This document shows positions 1-10,009 of a stretch of 21,196 bases of DNA, in pieces. The notes under the pieces were generated by a model, which was not told where the DNA came from, did no database searches, and saw only the letters and a program-made list of their open reading frames with translations. The first letter of the stretch is position 1. Every line of letters starts with the position of its first letter. A program made the translations under genes and the position numbers. Source of the stretch: Isohypsibius dastychi (taxonomy: Eukaryota; Tardigrada; Eutardigrada; Parachela; Isohypsibiidae); NCBI GenBank assembly GCA_034696485.1, contig JAQIWT010000399.1:1-21196 (forward strand), written 5' to 3'.

Positions 1-1680
1 TCCTTCCCATTCTTAAATCCCACAGTCGAACCGTGCTATCATGGCTGGCTGTAATGACCTGAAAAACAAACGGATGAGCCACACTGGATAAACTGGGATA
101 AAGAAGTCTTTGTTCAGGATTACCTGAGGCTCTGCTCCTTGACATCTCACGTCAGCAACGGTATTAGTGTGACCCTGTAGCACGTGTATTCCCGCCTTCG
201 TTCGGATGTCCCACACCTTAGAAAAAACTGAGTTAGGCTTCCTTCCATACACATAAAACAATGGGCCCATGCATTAAAAAATGAATTCCAGCTTGTGACC
301 GGTAATATGTGCAGTTTTGTCCATTAATTAATCAGATAAACTCACTCGTGCTACGGAATCACGACCACATGTGACCAGAACATCGATGGTCGGATGTAAA
401 GCCAAAGCGTAAACGGCGCTCAAATGCCCATGGTAATGGCGAGTGACCTGCAATGCGAAAATGGATTCTGACAACAACGCGCAGTCAGAAATGGCGTCTC
501 ACTTTGTTGTATTCCAAATCCCAGCATTTTACGGTTTTATCCTCAGCCGCAGAAAAAAGATACGGATGGCGAGTGCTCACTTCCAGCCCACGAACTGAAC
601 TAATGTGTCCTGTCAACGTCAATTTCAACTCCGCTGTAGCAAGGTCCCAAATCTGCAACGCAACAAACTGAAATCTGATTTAAAAGAAGCCGAGAATTAT
701 ATCCAACCTTGATCAAACGATCAGCTGCGCCAGTGGCGAACCACTGATTCTCGGGCTCCACAGTTATGCACCGAACCCAGCCGTAATGCCCAGAAATAAC
801 CTAAGATATCGCAAATGAAAAATGTTACATCGCAATGCTGGTCCAGTGGTTCAGTTACTTACACGTGACAAAACCCAGGGTGGATGCCATTTCGGCTTTG
901 GCATCATCGGCGCTCGCCCGCTAACCGATACCTGCTGACCATCGGAAGCCATAAGTGCCTAAAAGAAATATTTAAGTCCCAAATGATTTCCTAGTTATCC
1001 CGCATTTTAATTGACGGGTAAATAGAGCGAAAACTCAAAAAGTTATCTTGACGAGTGCTAACCTGGCCCGTTCCAGCGCCGCTTTTCTGCTCCGTAAATG
1101 GCACCAAAGCCAGAGACGATGTCGAGCTGCAGACACAACTTTATACCTTTCGAAAAAGTGCTTTCTTTAATGAAATTTACCCTGAATTACCAGGCCTAAC
1201 TGGCATCTGAGTTGTCGGCATAGGAAGACCATCCCCAAAATCTGCAGGAACATCGGATAAAAAAATCATCATTTACTGCGAAGGATTCAGTATAATCACC
1301 ATCTCCATCCAAGTGTTCGGAAGCCGCAGCACCAGCCTTTCTCCGTCTCTCCATATCCACCAACGCTTTTATTGGACCAAACTGGTCCTTGGCTTTGATA
1401 TTCATAAGGAGCTGATCACTACACAAGAAAAATTAGATACTGTAACTATTTCGTACGAACAAGAACAGAATGTAGTTGTTGCTATTTACCATGACTGAAG
1501 TGATCCAGGTGGTTGGAAATGTTCGTTCTGGAAGCAATCATACGTTCTCTTCAAGCTCTTGAAAACAGTAGCTTTAACGTAAGCCAGATCCAAAGTCTTT
1601 TCGGGTGGAACTTCGGCGTCAGGCGCGTCGTCAACTGTTGAAACATTTTCAACGGTGGGACCAACAATCACGTCCGTCAT
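1..1680 (-). CDS. PLRG1: PLRG1 (PRL1/Prp46-type) WD40 spliceosome protein, 3' part outside window
   Basis: Pleiotropic regulator 1 is a core WD40 subunit of the Prp19/CDC5L complex of the nuclear spliceosome. Ten exons join in phase: 1490-1680, 1300-1418, 1181-1241, 1063-1126, 863-958, 708-800, 503-652, 346-447, 124-216 and 1-58, giving about 342 codons against 514 in human. The N-terminus carries the family motif [12 protein letters not shown]. Next come a low-complexity linker, then [12 protein letters not shown] just before the propeller, then about four WD repeats (IKIWDL, VKCWDL, ARVWDI, VRLWDL). The last three or so blades lie beyond position 1. I chose the ATG at 1680 because a pyrimidine-AG site (CATCCAG) ends five bases upstream of it, which suggests a 5' UTR intron or trans-splice site; an in-frame ATG at 1716 is the alternative. 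The small exon border at 1241/1300 is the least certain: it was chosen because it restores the frame and gives a 58-nt intron. Confidence 0.93.
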
Positions 1681-2434
1681 TGTTCCTGGATGGCGATCAG
1701 AAAAAGGCAGATGCAAACAATCACACAGGTATCAAACGAGATGAGCGGCAAAATATATCTTTGGCACACGCGAAATCAGTCAATCCTGGAATGCCGTTGA
1801 TCTTTAAATACACTTCAAGAGTATGGACGAAAAGCGACGGTTTTTCGAATAATGAACTGAAAATCCAGGTTTCCAGACTGAAATCTGAGCGATCTAAAAA
1901 TGGATGAAAAACGCTGAAAATGGATATTTTGAAGTCCGTTTGTGGTAAGCATAGGCGTAGGATATCCTTTTTGCCAGATTATTGGGAGCTCCCCCCTCCC
2001 GTGTTGCAAATGTCACCCCCTCCTTTTGATTTCGCCTCTCCGAGGCAAATGAGTGAAACCTCTGCGCACGTACCATTTATTCGTACTTGCATACGCGTCT
2101 GTTGCATTGCATGGCGCGGGGCCAGATGTTTGTTTTCGTTTTTGAGCTTCTTTCAAATTCATCTCGTTTTCGGAAGCGTCTGAATCCGCTGAGAACGTAG
2201 TATCGTAAAAGCTTGGACAAATTTCTCCAGTACGTTGTTCAGTGTGACAGTGGAGCAGCATTCTTCTGTTCTTCGAGATTCGATTATTATTCGTGGATGG
2301 CTGATTTATCCTCATTAAGCAGGGCGATAATTCGGTTTTGGAATGGCTGAGGAATCTCGAAGAAAATCGAACCTGGTCACAATTTCAGTTCGTAATCTCA
2401 GCAGTAACTGTCCGGCAAAAGTCAAAGAAGTATA
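1681..2434. other. Head-to-head intergenic region between PLRG1 and TMEM185
   Basis: About 750 bp separate the divergent start codons of PLRG1 (minus) and TMEM185 (plus), so both promoters should lie here. I see no convincing coding exon: the open frames are short, overlap on both strands and resemble no family. Pyrimidine-AG sequences occur on the plus side at about 2385 (CACAATTTCAG) and on the minus side just above 1680. Each could end a 5' UTR intron or accept a spliced leader. No TATA box or other core motif stands out. Confidence 0.5.
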
Positions 2435-4078
2435 ATGGAACTACCACGTCTGTTCCAAGACTTCAACCACAGGTAGACTTCGTTGTTGTTTTGATTTCTG
2501 GTCACTGACTGATTTGCGTTGCAGCAAATTTGTGGTGCATTTCTCCTTGTTCTTCTTCGTCTTTCTGTTTGCCCTTCGACTCGATGGAGTTATTCTTTGG
2601 AGTTGGTGGGTCGTGTTCGCGCCAGTTTGGTGAGAATAATTCCGCAATCTACTATTTGTCAGTTTGCCGATACGTCGTGTTTTTCCAGGTTATGGAAAAT
2701 TCTTTTGTTTACTGGGGCCTTTGTTGGAACAATTGTATGGATCAAAAACCCTAGTTCCAGGTAAAGAATATGATCGGCAGTTGTAAAATTCCTGAAGCTG
2801 GTCTGGAAAAACCAGAGCGCAATTTGCACTATTCAAGCTGGGTTATTCTTGAATGCTACGCAAACGTTGGATAACAGCTGCGTCTATTTTGTTGACATTT
2901 CCTGTTTTCAGGATGGACAACGATAGCATTGTCCAGTTCCGAGCAATGTGGCTAACGGTGGCAGTGAATTGCTTCCTGTTCCTATTCGAGCTTCTTGCAT
3001 GCGAACAATTAGCAGCGCCTTCGCATAGATGGATATTAGTATTCCTTCCGCTCACCTTTGTATCGCTCCTTTCCTTCTTTGTTTGCGTCTGGTCGCTGAA
3101 ACGTGAACGGCCATTCGAGGTAATTTGACTCTTTCCAACCGAATCTCTGGCTGGATTTAATGGGTTTATTTGTTCCAGCTTGAAATGTTCTGCGCTGTCA
3201 ACATTGTTCAATTTGTTTTCCTGGCTCTTCGGCTGGACAATATAATAATGTGGCATTGGGTGGTAAGAGCTGACGCCGGAAGCACTTATGTAGACCGCTG
3301 GAGTATTATTTTCGTAGGTGGTTTTCATCCCACTTTGGACGTTGACTGCCATCACGCTAATTGGTGTTTGTTACTCAATCATTTTCGCCTGCCTTGTTAT
3401 GAAATCATCACACAACATCAGTCCAGAGCAGCGGTGGATGGCTTTGAGGTCGGCTCTTACGTCGACTATCGTCGTCCTGCCTCTTTTGGTTACTGAGGTG
3501 AAACTCTTATATTTTAAATCTTATTAAAAATTTTATCAAAAATGTTATTACCTCAATGACACATTCATTAATTTTTTTTATTTCAATAGGTGTTGCTAGT
3601 TTATAAACTGGATGGTTATGCCCATGGAATAACCTTCCTGATATGCGCCGGTAAGTTTTTGGACGAGAAACTGAGTGGCGGTGTGTAGTTAGTTATTTCG
3701 TATTATCTTTGTAGTTCCGTTAATGGCGGCGCTGCTTGTTCTTATGTTTGTTGCCTGTGGAAGTCGAGGTGGAAACAAATGTGAGTTCATCGTTTATTCA
3801 TGTTTGTTTATTCAGAGAGATACAACTTCTCATCTACAGGGTTTTTCGGACTGAAGAAAGATTTTCACCATACATTGCTCTCCGTTTTTCCTTGCCTTCG
3901 AGAATATGGGAATATCAAGATTGCACCGGAAACGCCTGCAGAGCGAGAGGAAGAAGCTGCCACTTTGAGGGAAGTTACACCTTGGGAGACGAGACTTGAT
4001 CCGGTCACACTTGAGAAATTTGCTCAAAGTAAGCTCAGCTCTGTGCCATTTGTATCGATTGAATCACCCGATTGGTGA
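2435..4078 (+). CDS. TMEM185: TMEM185-family multi-pass membrane protein
   Basis: Nine exons splice in phase (2435-2472, 2525-2629, 2689-2760, 2912-3119, 3179-3262, 3318-3497, 3590-3650, 3715-3780, 3840-4078) into 350 residues, the same length as human TMEM185A. The first residues, MELPRLFQDFN, match the family start MNLRGLFQDFN. Family signatures follow in order: FALRLDGVILW, IVWIKNP, VNIVQFVFLALRLDNII, VLLVYKLDG, GGNKWFFGLKKDF and LREYGNI. Seven or eight hydrophobic stretches span residues 15-240. The C-terminal 90 residues are hydrophilic and probably cytosolic. The molecular role of this family is poorly known, so no activity is claimed. It is divergent from PLRG1 and convergent with the TRIM-NHL gene, whose stop is only about 260 bp away. 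No AATAAA is present downstream, so a variant poly(A) signal must be used. Confidence 0.95.
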
Positions 4079-4339
4079 ACTGATTACTCAACTGTTTAAT
4101 ATCTTTGTTCTTGAACGATTTCAAAAATCTCAGTTTTTCTTACATCTTCAGCCTGTAAGTTCAAAGAACTTTCGCATTTGTATAGAAGGGTCCGCGTAAA
4201 AACAATTTTTTGACACGTCCATTTTTCGCTGTTCTCGCTTCGTAAAAATAACTCGGTGAAATGAGCACTTGATTGAGATAAAACTTCACCGGAGGAACCA
4301 TATCAACCGGTGGATTCGCGTAGACAGTTTGAAGGTAGC

Positions 4340-6834
4340 TCAAGTCAGTGGATGCCGGTAGACTCGAACCGTATGGTTGCCTGTTCGTAAGAAATGTATT
4401 GATAGTACCAGTAGTCTGAAATTTAAAGGTAACCTTACCACAGTCGGCTGCATATATGGTTCCATCTGGAGCAACAGCAAGACCCTGCGGTCCGTAGAGC
4501 GGATTGTTGAGATTGGTCACATATGCCAGGAATGATCCGGAATAATCAAAAACCTGGACAGACATGGTATCTTCGAGTTTCGAACTAGACTTTCTAAAGG
4601 AAGGAATACTCGTACCTGAATATATCCGGTGCCCCAGTCGCTGACCACAATGCCCCTCAAATCCGCAGCAACCCCTAAGAACAGGAATGGAATGAGCTAA
4701 AATCTGTTATACTACTGAAGTAGTTCTGCCATGGACGAGCCGAAGCCGGTCGGAAAGTGTACCTGTTGGTCCGCTGAATGAGCCCATTCCTCCGTCTGGA
4801 CTGAATCCTCCGAAGGATTGTCGGTACGTGTAATCCGGATTAAATATCTGCGCAAGAAAAATATGAACCTTTCTTGCCCTATGGGTTTTCTAGATGTTCT
4901 ACCTTGATTGAGTGATGATGGAAATCGGATATCACAATATCGCCGGTTTCCGGTTGCACCTAGAAGGAAGAGGTGGAGTGAAAGGTCGCCGTAATTCAGG
5001 CTCGTTATTGCATACTGCTATGTAGTGAGGACCGGCCAAACGAGCAGCGGTCGCGGAAGGCGCCCATATTTTCTTGAATAATTTCCCGCACCGAAAGACG
5101 AAAACGCTGTTGGAGCGGTTGTCCACCACCAGAATATCACCGTTCGTGGCGACAGCGACACCTTTGGGACCTGAAAACATCGACTCGTGAAGATTTTTCT
5201 GACATTCAGCCTCAGGAGCACGTACCGGTTAGTTTCCCGGATCCGAAGGTAGAAAGCATCTTCCCGTTGACACCGAAGATGACAACTGTTTTGTTCTCAT
5301 AGTCTGCCACAACAAAAGCGTCAGTCCCAAACTTGCTCAGACGTTTTGGGACAAATGCGATTCCGGTTGGACGGAATATCTGACCCGGCTTTCGACCTCG
5401 TTCTCCGATACGGCTTTTGAAACTGCCATCAGAATCGAACACCTGGAAGAACACGACTAGTTACATAATGCTGCTGTACTGGACTTCACTGGACGAAACC
5501 TGGATGCAGCCTATACTGCTGTCGGTGACCGCGATATCCCCATCATCTGTCAAACAAATTCCCTAAAAACGACTATTACATAAAGTGGCATCTGGGATAT
5601 TTATTAATGTTCGGATTACTTGGGGGTTTAGAAACTGGCCAGGTTCTCGTCCAAATGTTCCGATGTTCCTGATTAGAAAGTCTTCTTCATCTAACACCGG
5701 AAAGCGCACGGTGCTGGAGCCCTTGAGTGGATCTGGTGTTGACCGGCTACTCGCTGATTTTCCTGCCTTAGCTGGGTTGGAAAATCCATTGGAAAACAAG
5801 CTTTCACGGAGCACTTCTTCTCGAGGTAACGGTGAGCTGCAAACAACTTTATATGGACTTCCTTCGACAGGGAAATCCAAGTATTCGATAACTAATTGGC
5901 AGATTCCCTCTTCTGCCATCATTAGGACCACTTCCAATGTATCGGATCGGATCTGCTTCATCTTGATCGAAGAATGACCTTTTTCTTCAACTTCGCATTT
6001 TACCGAAAATCGGCACTTGAGCTTGTCAAGATTGAGGGTTTGAGATCTGATATCTTTATTCCACAAGAACAGCCTCAGCTTGGATTCTTTTCCTGGCGTA
6101 AGGTGAATTGAACCGTCTTTTTCCAGGCCGTGCGTAATAGCACATATTAGGGATTTTATATCGGATGAACCGTCTAAAGGTGCTGATAGAGATCGGCTGT
6201 AAACCGGCGCTTTGGGATTCGTGGTTTCCGGTCTGATGACCTTTCTTATTGACCGATCAGATGGCAGCCTCGAGGTGGTTGAGCCGCTGACGCTCCTCTG
6301 GATCGGTTTCGTTGCTCGTAGGCGAGATTCTGGGTTACCATTTAGTTTTGCTGATCTGCATGGTTGTAGCGTTGAATGACCGGTTTTCGAAACGGCGTCC
6401 GGCTTTCCTTGTTTGTGACATTCTATGAGCGAGTTTCCGCAAACATCTCGGGTCTCCATGTTATTATCCACACCTTCGAATATTGGCTGACTTAAAGAAG
6501 AAATTTTGTCGTAAAATGAGTCCTTCTTTTCACTTCGAGGAAAACCTGGTCCAAAAACAGCAATTTTAAACTAAAAAGTACAGAGATTACTCTGTAGTCA
6601 CATTAAATGCTGTTATCAGACTCCAGTTGGCCATTATCTTGTATGCGTTTATTGACCGATTCAGTCTGATTGGAATTTTTAATTTATGCATTGGCTTTTG
6701 CCCGAATTTGTTGACTATTCATAGCTCATCTGCGCCACTGTGTCAGGATATTCTTGAATTGTTTAATAACCTAAGTTAACCGAGCAATTATGGCTTCTGG
6801 TTGGGGGTTTTCGGTTTACAGTGGAGGAACCCAT
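4340..6834 (-). CDS. Filamin + NHL protein of TRIM2/TRIM3 type, apparently without RING, B-box or coiled coil
   Basis: Ten exons are proposed: 6771-6834, 5620-6545, 5500-5562, 5226-5442, 5016-5170, 4903-4959, 4763-4847, 4616-4674, 4439-4553 and 4340-4380, all in phase, giving 593 residues. Residues 1-115 are a basic, Ser/Arg-rich, probably disordered tail. A filamin-type Ig fold follows (GLEKDGSIHLTPGKESKL ... FPVEGSPYKV), then six NHL blades, from IGTFGREPGQFLNPQG to ADCGNHTVRVYRHPLT. The last blades (GSFLAY, NNPLYGPQGLAVAPDG, ADCGNHTVRVYR) closely track TRIM2/TRIM3, so orthology to that branch is the best reading. TRIM2/3 are ubiquitin ligases that bind myosin V or RNA, but without a RING this protein could not be a ligase by itself. 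The first exon is the weakest part; it was picked because its phase fits (TTAG to GTTTTCC). The last exon uses a 58-nt intron that restores the family C-terminus. Confidence 0.85.
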
Positions 6835-7143
6835 TTTCTTCGTTTAAATTGAATAGGTCGAAGTAGGTCATTAAAATGTGCGGTAAATACGGTGTAATAA
6901 TTACACAATCTTGGCGAGATGAGCAGTGTGAATAGATCACTACTCGATCGGAACAGGATAAAATGATAAGGGACGTGTGCTCGCAATATATCAAGTACGT
7001 ACGATCGATCAGCCGAGTTGTCAATATACACTCAATAGATTCGCGCTGGACATCCACAAACTCCCGTTATCTGCAAACAAATAAACCGCACGTTTATTCA
7101 ATATTAAACAATTTTTCATGAAAACTGAGTTTTGTAGATTACC

Positions 7144-7179
7144 ATAATTATTTTTTTTGTACAACAAGAAAAAAATTAT
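7144..7179. repeat. Imperfect inverted repeat with T-run and A-run arms
   Basis: The left arm is ATAATT, one unpaired A and a run of eight T. The right arm is seven A followed by TTAT, separated by about ten bases (GTACAACAAG). It can fold into an A/T-only hairpin. It lies downstream of the FKBP8-like gene, upstream of the TRIM-NHL gene. Simple AT-rich sequence makes such pairing common by chance, so no function is assigned. Confidence 0.4.
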
Positions 7180-7385
7180 GTTATCCTGTAAATAACATTC
7201 TTACGGTATACCTTGAGAAAGTCCACAGACTTGCAATTGACCGGAAATGCCTAGCAGTATGTTCCAAATAACAACTGTCCAGATAAAAATGCGAAAATAA
7301 ATGAGGGGGTTTGTAGTTTTTCTTCCGACAAATAAGTGAGCAACGCTGTTGAAACCGACAGATCATGAAGAGTCGCGTGTTTCAT

Positions 7386-7451
7386 TCAAACCCTCCATAA
7401 GAGCATCAAGAGCAGGAGGAATCGCCTTTTACTTCCAGGACCAACCGGAAG
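7386..7451 (-). other. Candidate alternative last exon (tail anchor) of the FKBP8-like gene
   Basis: On the minus strand a CAGTAG acceptor is followed by a phase-0 frame of 21 codons and a stop. It ends in a basic then hydrophobic tail, KRRFLLLLMLLWRV. This has the same design as the proposed normal last exon at 7841-7900, and either could join the phase-0 donor at 8018. It could equally be chance: the hydrophobic core is only about ten residues. No transcript evidence can be seen from sequence. Confidence 0.22.
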
Positions 7452-7527
7452 CTACTGAACCAACAAATCAATATATTCTGCGATAAGGAAAGAAAGGCAC
7501 TTAGGAAAGGATGCATAGCCTGCAATT

Positions 7528-7545
7528 TTGTCGCCGAATCTCGCT
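7528..7545 (+). repeat. Copy 1 of an 18-bp near-repeat beside the candidate tail exons
   Basis: The sequence TTGTCGCCGAATCTCGCT recurs with two mismatches (TTGTCGCAGAATCGCGCT) at 7908-7925, 380 bp away and in the same orientation. The second copy sits eight bases upstream (minus sense) of the proposed last FKBP8-like exon. The first copy lies about 75 bases upstream of the alternative tail exon. It may be a remnant of local exon duplication, or a coincidence. Confidence 0.4.
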
Positions 7546-7840
7546 GGAAATTCCATAGCAAGCAAAAGCCGATAACCTCGTCAAGTTATTCTACTTACTC
7601 TTAGTGCTGAGATTATCATAACAGCTGATAAAATTACACCATCGATATTCAGAAAATCTTTATCGAAATACCACCTTGTGGAAAAAAGCTATCCAAGTCA
7701 TCAATTCTTTGACAATAAAAAAAAAGAACTCATTCTCATTCGGAAAAAAATCTGAAAACAGAGTGAACGAAAATGCTAGCAAGAGAATGATTTAAGACAC
7801 AAAACTGGAGTTCTTTCACAAAGGAGAAAATAGGGAGTCT

Positions 7841-10009
7841 TCAAAAAATGGCAGCCAGTACCAGTAGGGTTATCGTCCAGCGAAACGATTTAGGAAGCTC
7901 CTACGGTTTGTCGCAGAATCGCGCTACGCTGCAGACCAGGTCGACGAACCAAGCCCTGCAAAATCAAAACCATAAAAACTGCATCCGGTGACGTTGATGT
8001 CTCGAACGTCAGTTTACCGAAGATGGTGGAACACGAAGTGTGTATGCCTGTTTGGCCGGCTCGACAACAGCAGCCGTCTCCGACACACCATTTTCAGTCT
8101 TCCCACCCTTAATCTCTAGCATTTCTGCATGGCGTTGAAAATACGTCTTCTTTTCAGGGAAAGTGTGCATGACCGGAATCGAAAGGTCACAGGCTGGTTC
8201 AGAGGGTTTCGGTGGCGATTCCAGGTCCATTCGCGGGAAGATGTCAACCGGCGCAACTTTTCGCTTAACGGCTGGAGCAAACATTTTCTGACACAAGGCT
8301 CTCTCCTCGGCGAGAGTTTTTTGGTAAAGGCCCTGGATTTCAAGGAGAGTGGCAGAAGCTGGTGCCAGCTTGAACCCCAGGGCGAGCGAACAATTTGCTC
8401 TGGGTAAATCCGGTTTGTCCAGATGGGCTTTAGCAAGCAAACATATGGCCTGCAATAGAAAAATGGTAAAATAATTAACTCTTGCAGCAAAGGAACGATT
8501 ACATCAAGAACCATCTCCGGCGCAATATTCAGGGCAACAACAGTGTTTGCAACAGGTATGACTTCCTTCCAGTTGTTCAGCGATGCATGTGCTTGTGCCA
8601 AACCGAGAAACGCTTTTGCTTTGCCAACCTGCAATTCATTACAACAAACTGCAATCATTTTTCACCGGCGGGGAAATCATCCCACCTGGTCAGCTCGAAG
8701 AACTGGGTCTTCCTTTTCAATGGTCTGCTTTGCAGTCTCCTGAACTACCTGCTTCCATGCAAGCGAAGCCTTGATTGAAAAATGAAATCACGAAGGGAGG
8801 ACTTAAATCTAAAGCTTGTACCTCTTCAAACTGGGTGACAGCATCTTTAAACTTTTCGGCATGCATAGAAATGTGACCCATTTTGACCAAGTTTTCCGCC
8901 ACTGCACGCAACTCAACAGTTGATACTCGAAGGCGCTCCATTTCGTCCAATTCCAGGAATCTTTCAACTCGTTCTGATTCAACGATGTCGATAAGACGCA
9001 ATCTGACAAATAATGGCTGAGAAGCTGCAATCCCCAACTTCCGGCATTCCCGATCACCTGCCAGATAAAGGTCACCAAAGTTAAACTCAGTGAAACATAC
9101 TGCGCACCGTAGCCATATGCCGAACTGTCAATTCTTAGATCCGCTTCTTCGCCGATTCCCATAGTGGATAAACACAAAATAATTCCAGAAGGAAACGTGG
9201 TTTCGTTAAGTCTAACAGAGACCAAATGAGAAGACAATTGAATGTGGGTCAAGCTGGATAGCCTACTTGGTGGTTTCAGCATTGCCTTCGCCAAACTTGT
9301 TTATGACCGGAAGTGAAAACGTCGGATTGTTTGCAACCATATACTGGAACTTCACAGTTGCCGTGCCACTTGGTCGAGAATCGTCTCCTTCTTTCAGAAT
9401 ACGCTTTCTGACAAATCCTGCTTCAAGTGAAACCCAGGCATCGCTGCATTTTGGTGAGATCTCCTTGGACTCTCTATCACATCTCCCTGGTGAATAAAAT
9501 TATAAATATTACCTCTGTCTAATATTAGTAACAACAGCTAACAGTAAGTGGAAACCGAAGTGTCGAAAATATGGCGTCACACAAGACGGTGCACCTTCCT
9601 GAATGCGATGCGACAATCGACGAGCAAATGCACGGAAAATCGGAATGCCAAGGCTACGTGAATGTTAACTTACTTTTCTCATGACCACCAAGAAGTTCCG
9701 AAGTGGTTTGACTGTGTCCATCGTCGTACTCCTCGTCGTCGTCGTTCTCACTCTCGAACTCCTGCAAACGATCCTGGAGGGCTGGTGGCACAAAATGTTC
9801 CTGGTCCACGTCAGTTCCCCAGACCAAGAAAGCAAGTTTTTCGAAAATCACTAAAACAAAGAAATGGTTTTAAAGGTGACAGAGATTGTACTGTACAGCA
9901 AAAACAGAAAAAGGTCGTCGAACATCTGACAGGCCACAGCACACTCACCGTCCCACCATCTCTTCAAACAAGCAAGAATGGTGATCAAAAAGGTTTCCAG
10001 CACCATCAT
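7841..10009 (-). CDS. FKBP8: FKBP8/FKBP38-like protein: degenerate FKBP domain, TPR region, short C-terminal anchor
   Basis: Nine exons are proposed: 9949-10009, 9674-9850, 9267-9486, 9108-9211, 8822-9057, 8686-8769, 8503-8628, 8018-8449 and 7841-7900, giving about 499 residues (412 in human FKBP8). Order of parts: an acidic segment with ENDDDEEYDD; an FKBP fold (VRKRILKEGDDSRPSGTATV ... GIGEEADLRIDSSAYGYG); three TPR-like helical repeats; a linker of about 90 residues; and a final SFRWTITLLVLAAIF. Human FKBP8 is a tail-anchored mitochondrial/ER protein acting with Hsp90 and Bcl-2 and in mitophagy, and the architecture here fits that. The position equivalent to the active-site Trp of FKBP12 is Leu, so isomerase activity is doubtful. 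Both ends are uncertain. The first exon would give an unusually hydrophobic N-terminus (MMVLETFLITILACL), and the frame also stays open at 8018 to a stop at 8009. Confidence 0.8.
7908..7925 (+). repeat. Copy 2 of the 18-bp near-repeat
   Basis: This is the partner of the copy at 7528-7545, matching at 16 of 18 positions. It lies in the intron directly before the proposed final exon of the FKBP8-like gene. Confidence 0.4.

Larger units (their letters stand above)
6835..7840. other. AT-rich intergenic stretch between the TRIM-NHL and FKBP8-like genes
   Basis: About 1 kb with no exon I can support firmly. It contains A/T runs, an imperfect poly(T)/poly(A) inverted repeat near 7144-7179, and a possible alternative last exon of the upstream FKBP8-like gene at 7386-7451, listed separately. 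I searched the minus strand for zinc-binding Cys/His spacing that would supply RING or B-box exons to the TRIM-NHL gene and found no credible match. The promoter of the TRIM-NHL gene should lie here. Confidence 0.45.

Noticed and set aside
2843-3355. 170-codon minus-strand frame antisense to TMEM185
   Set aside because: It is fully covered by well-supported plus-strand exons and introns. The product has no recognisable domain.
4382-4439. A 23-nt micro-intron reading of GTAAGG to TTTCAG in the last TRIM-NHL exon
   Set aside because: It is too short for this genome's introns. A 58-nt intron from the same donor gives the canonical TRIM2/3 C-terminus.
6788-7057. 89-codon minus-strand frame with several Cys and His residues, considered as a B-box exon for the TRIM-NHL gene
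   Set aside because: The Cys/His spacing does not fit a B-box, and the frame is rich in Ile/Thr/Tyr typical of AT-rich noncoding DNA. It starts from a non-ATG codon upstream.
7848-7991. Plus-strand 47-codon ORF starting MAASTSRVIVQRND
   Set aside because: It is antisense to the last FKBP8-like exon and intron, has no poly(A) signal or spliced continuation, and shows no family match.
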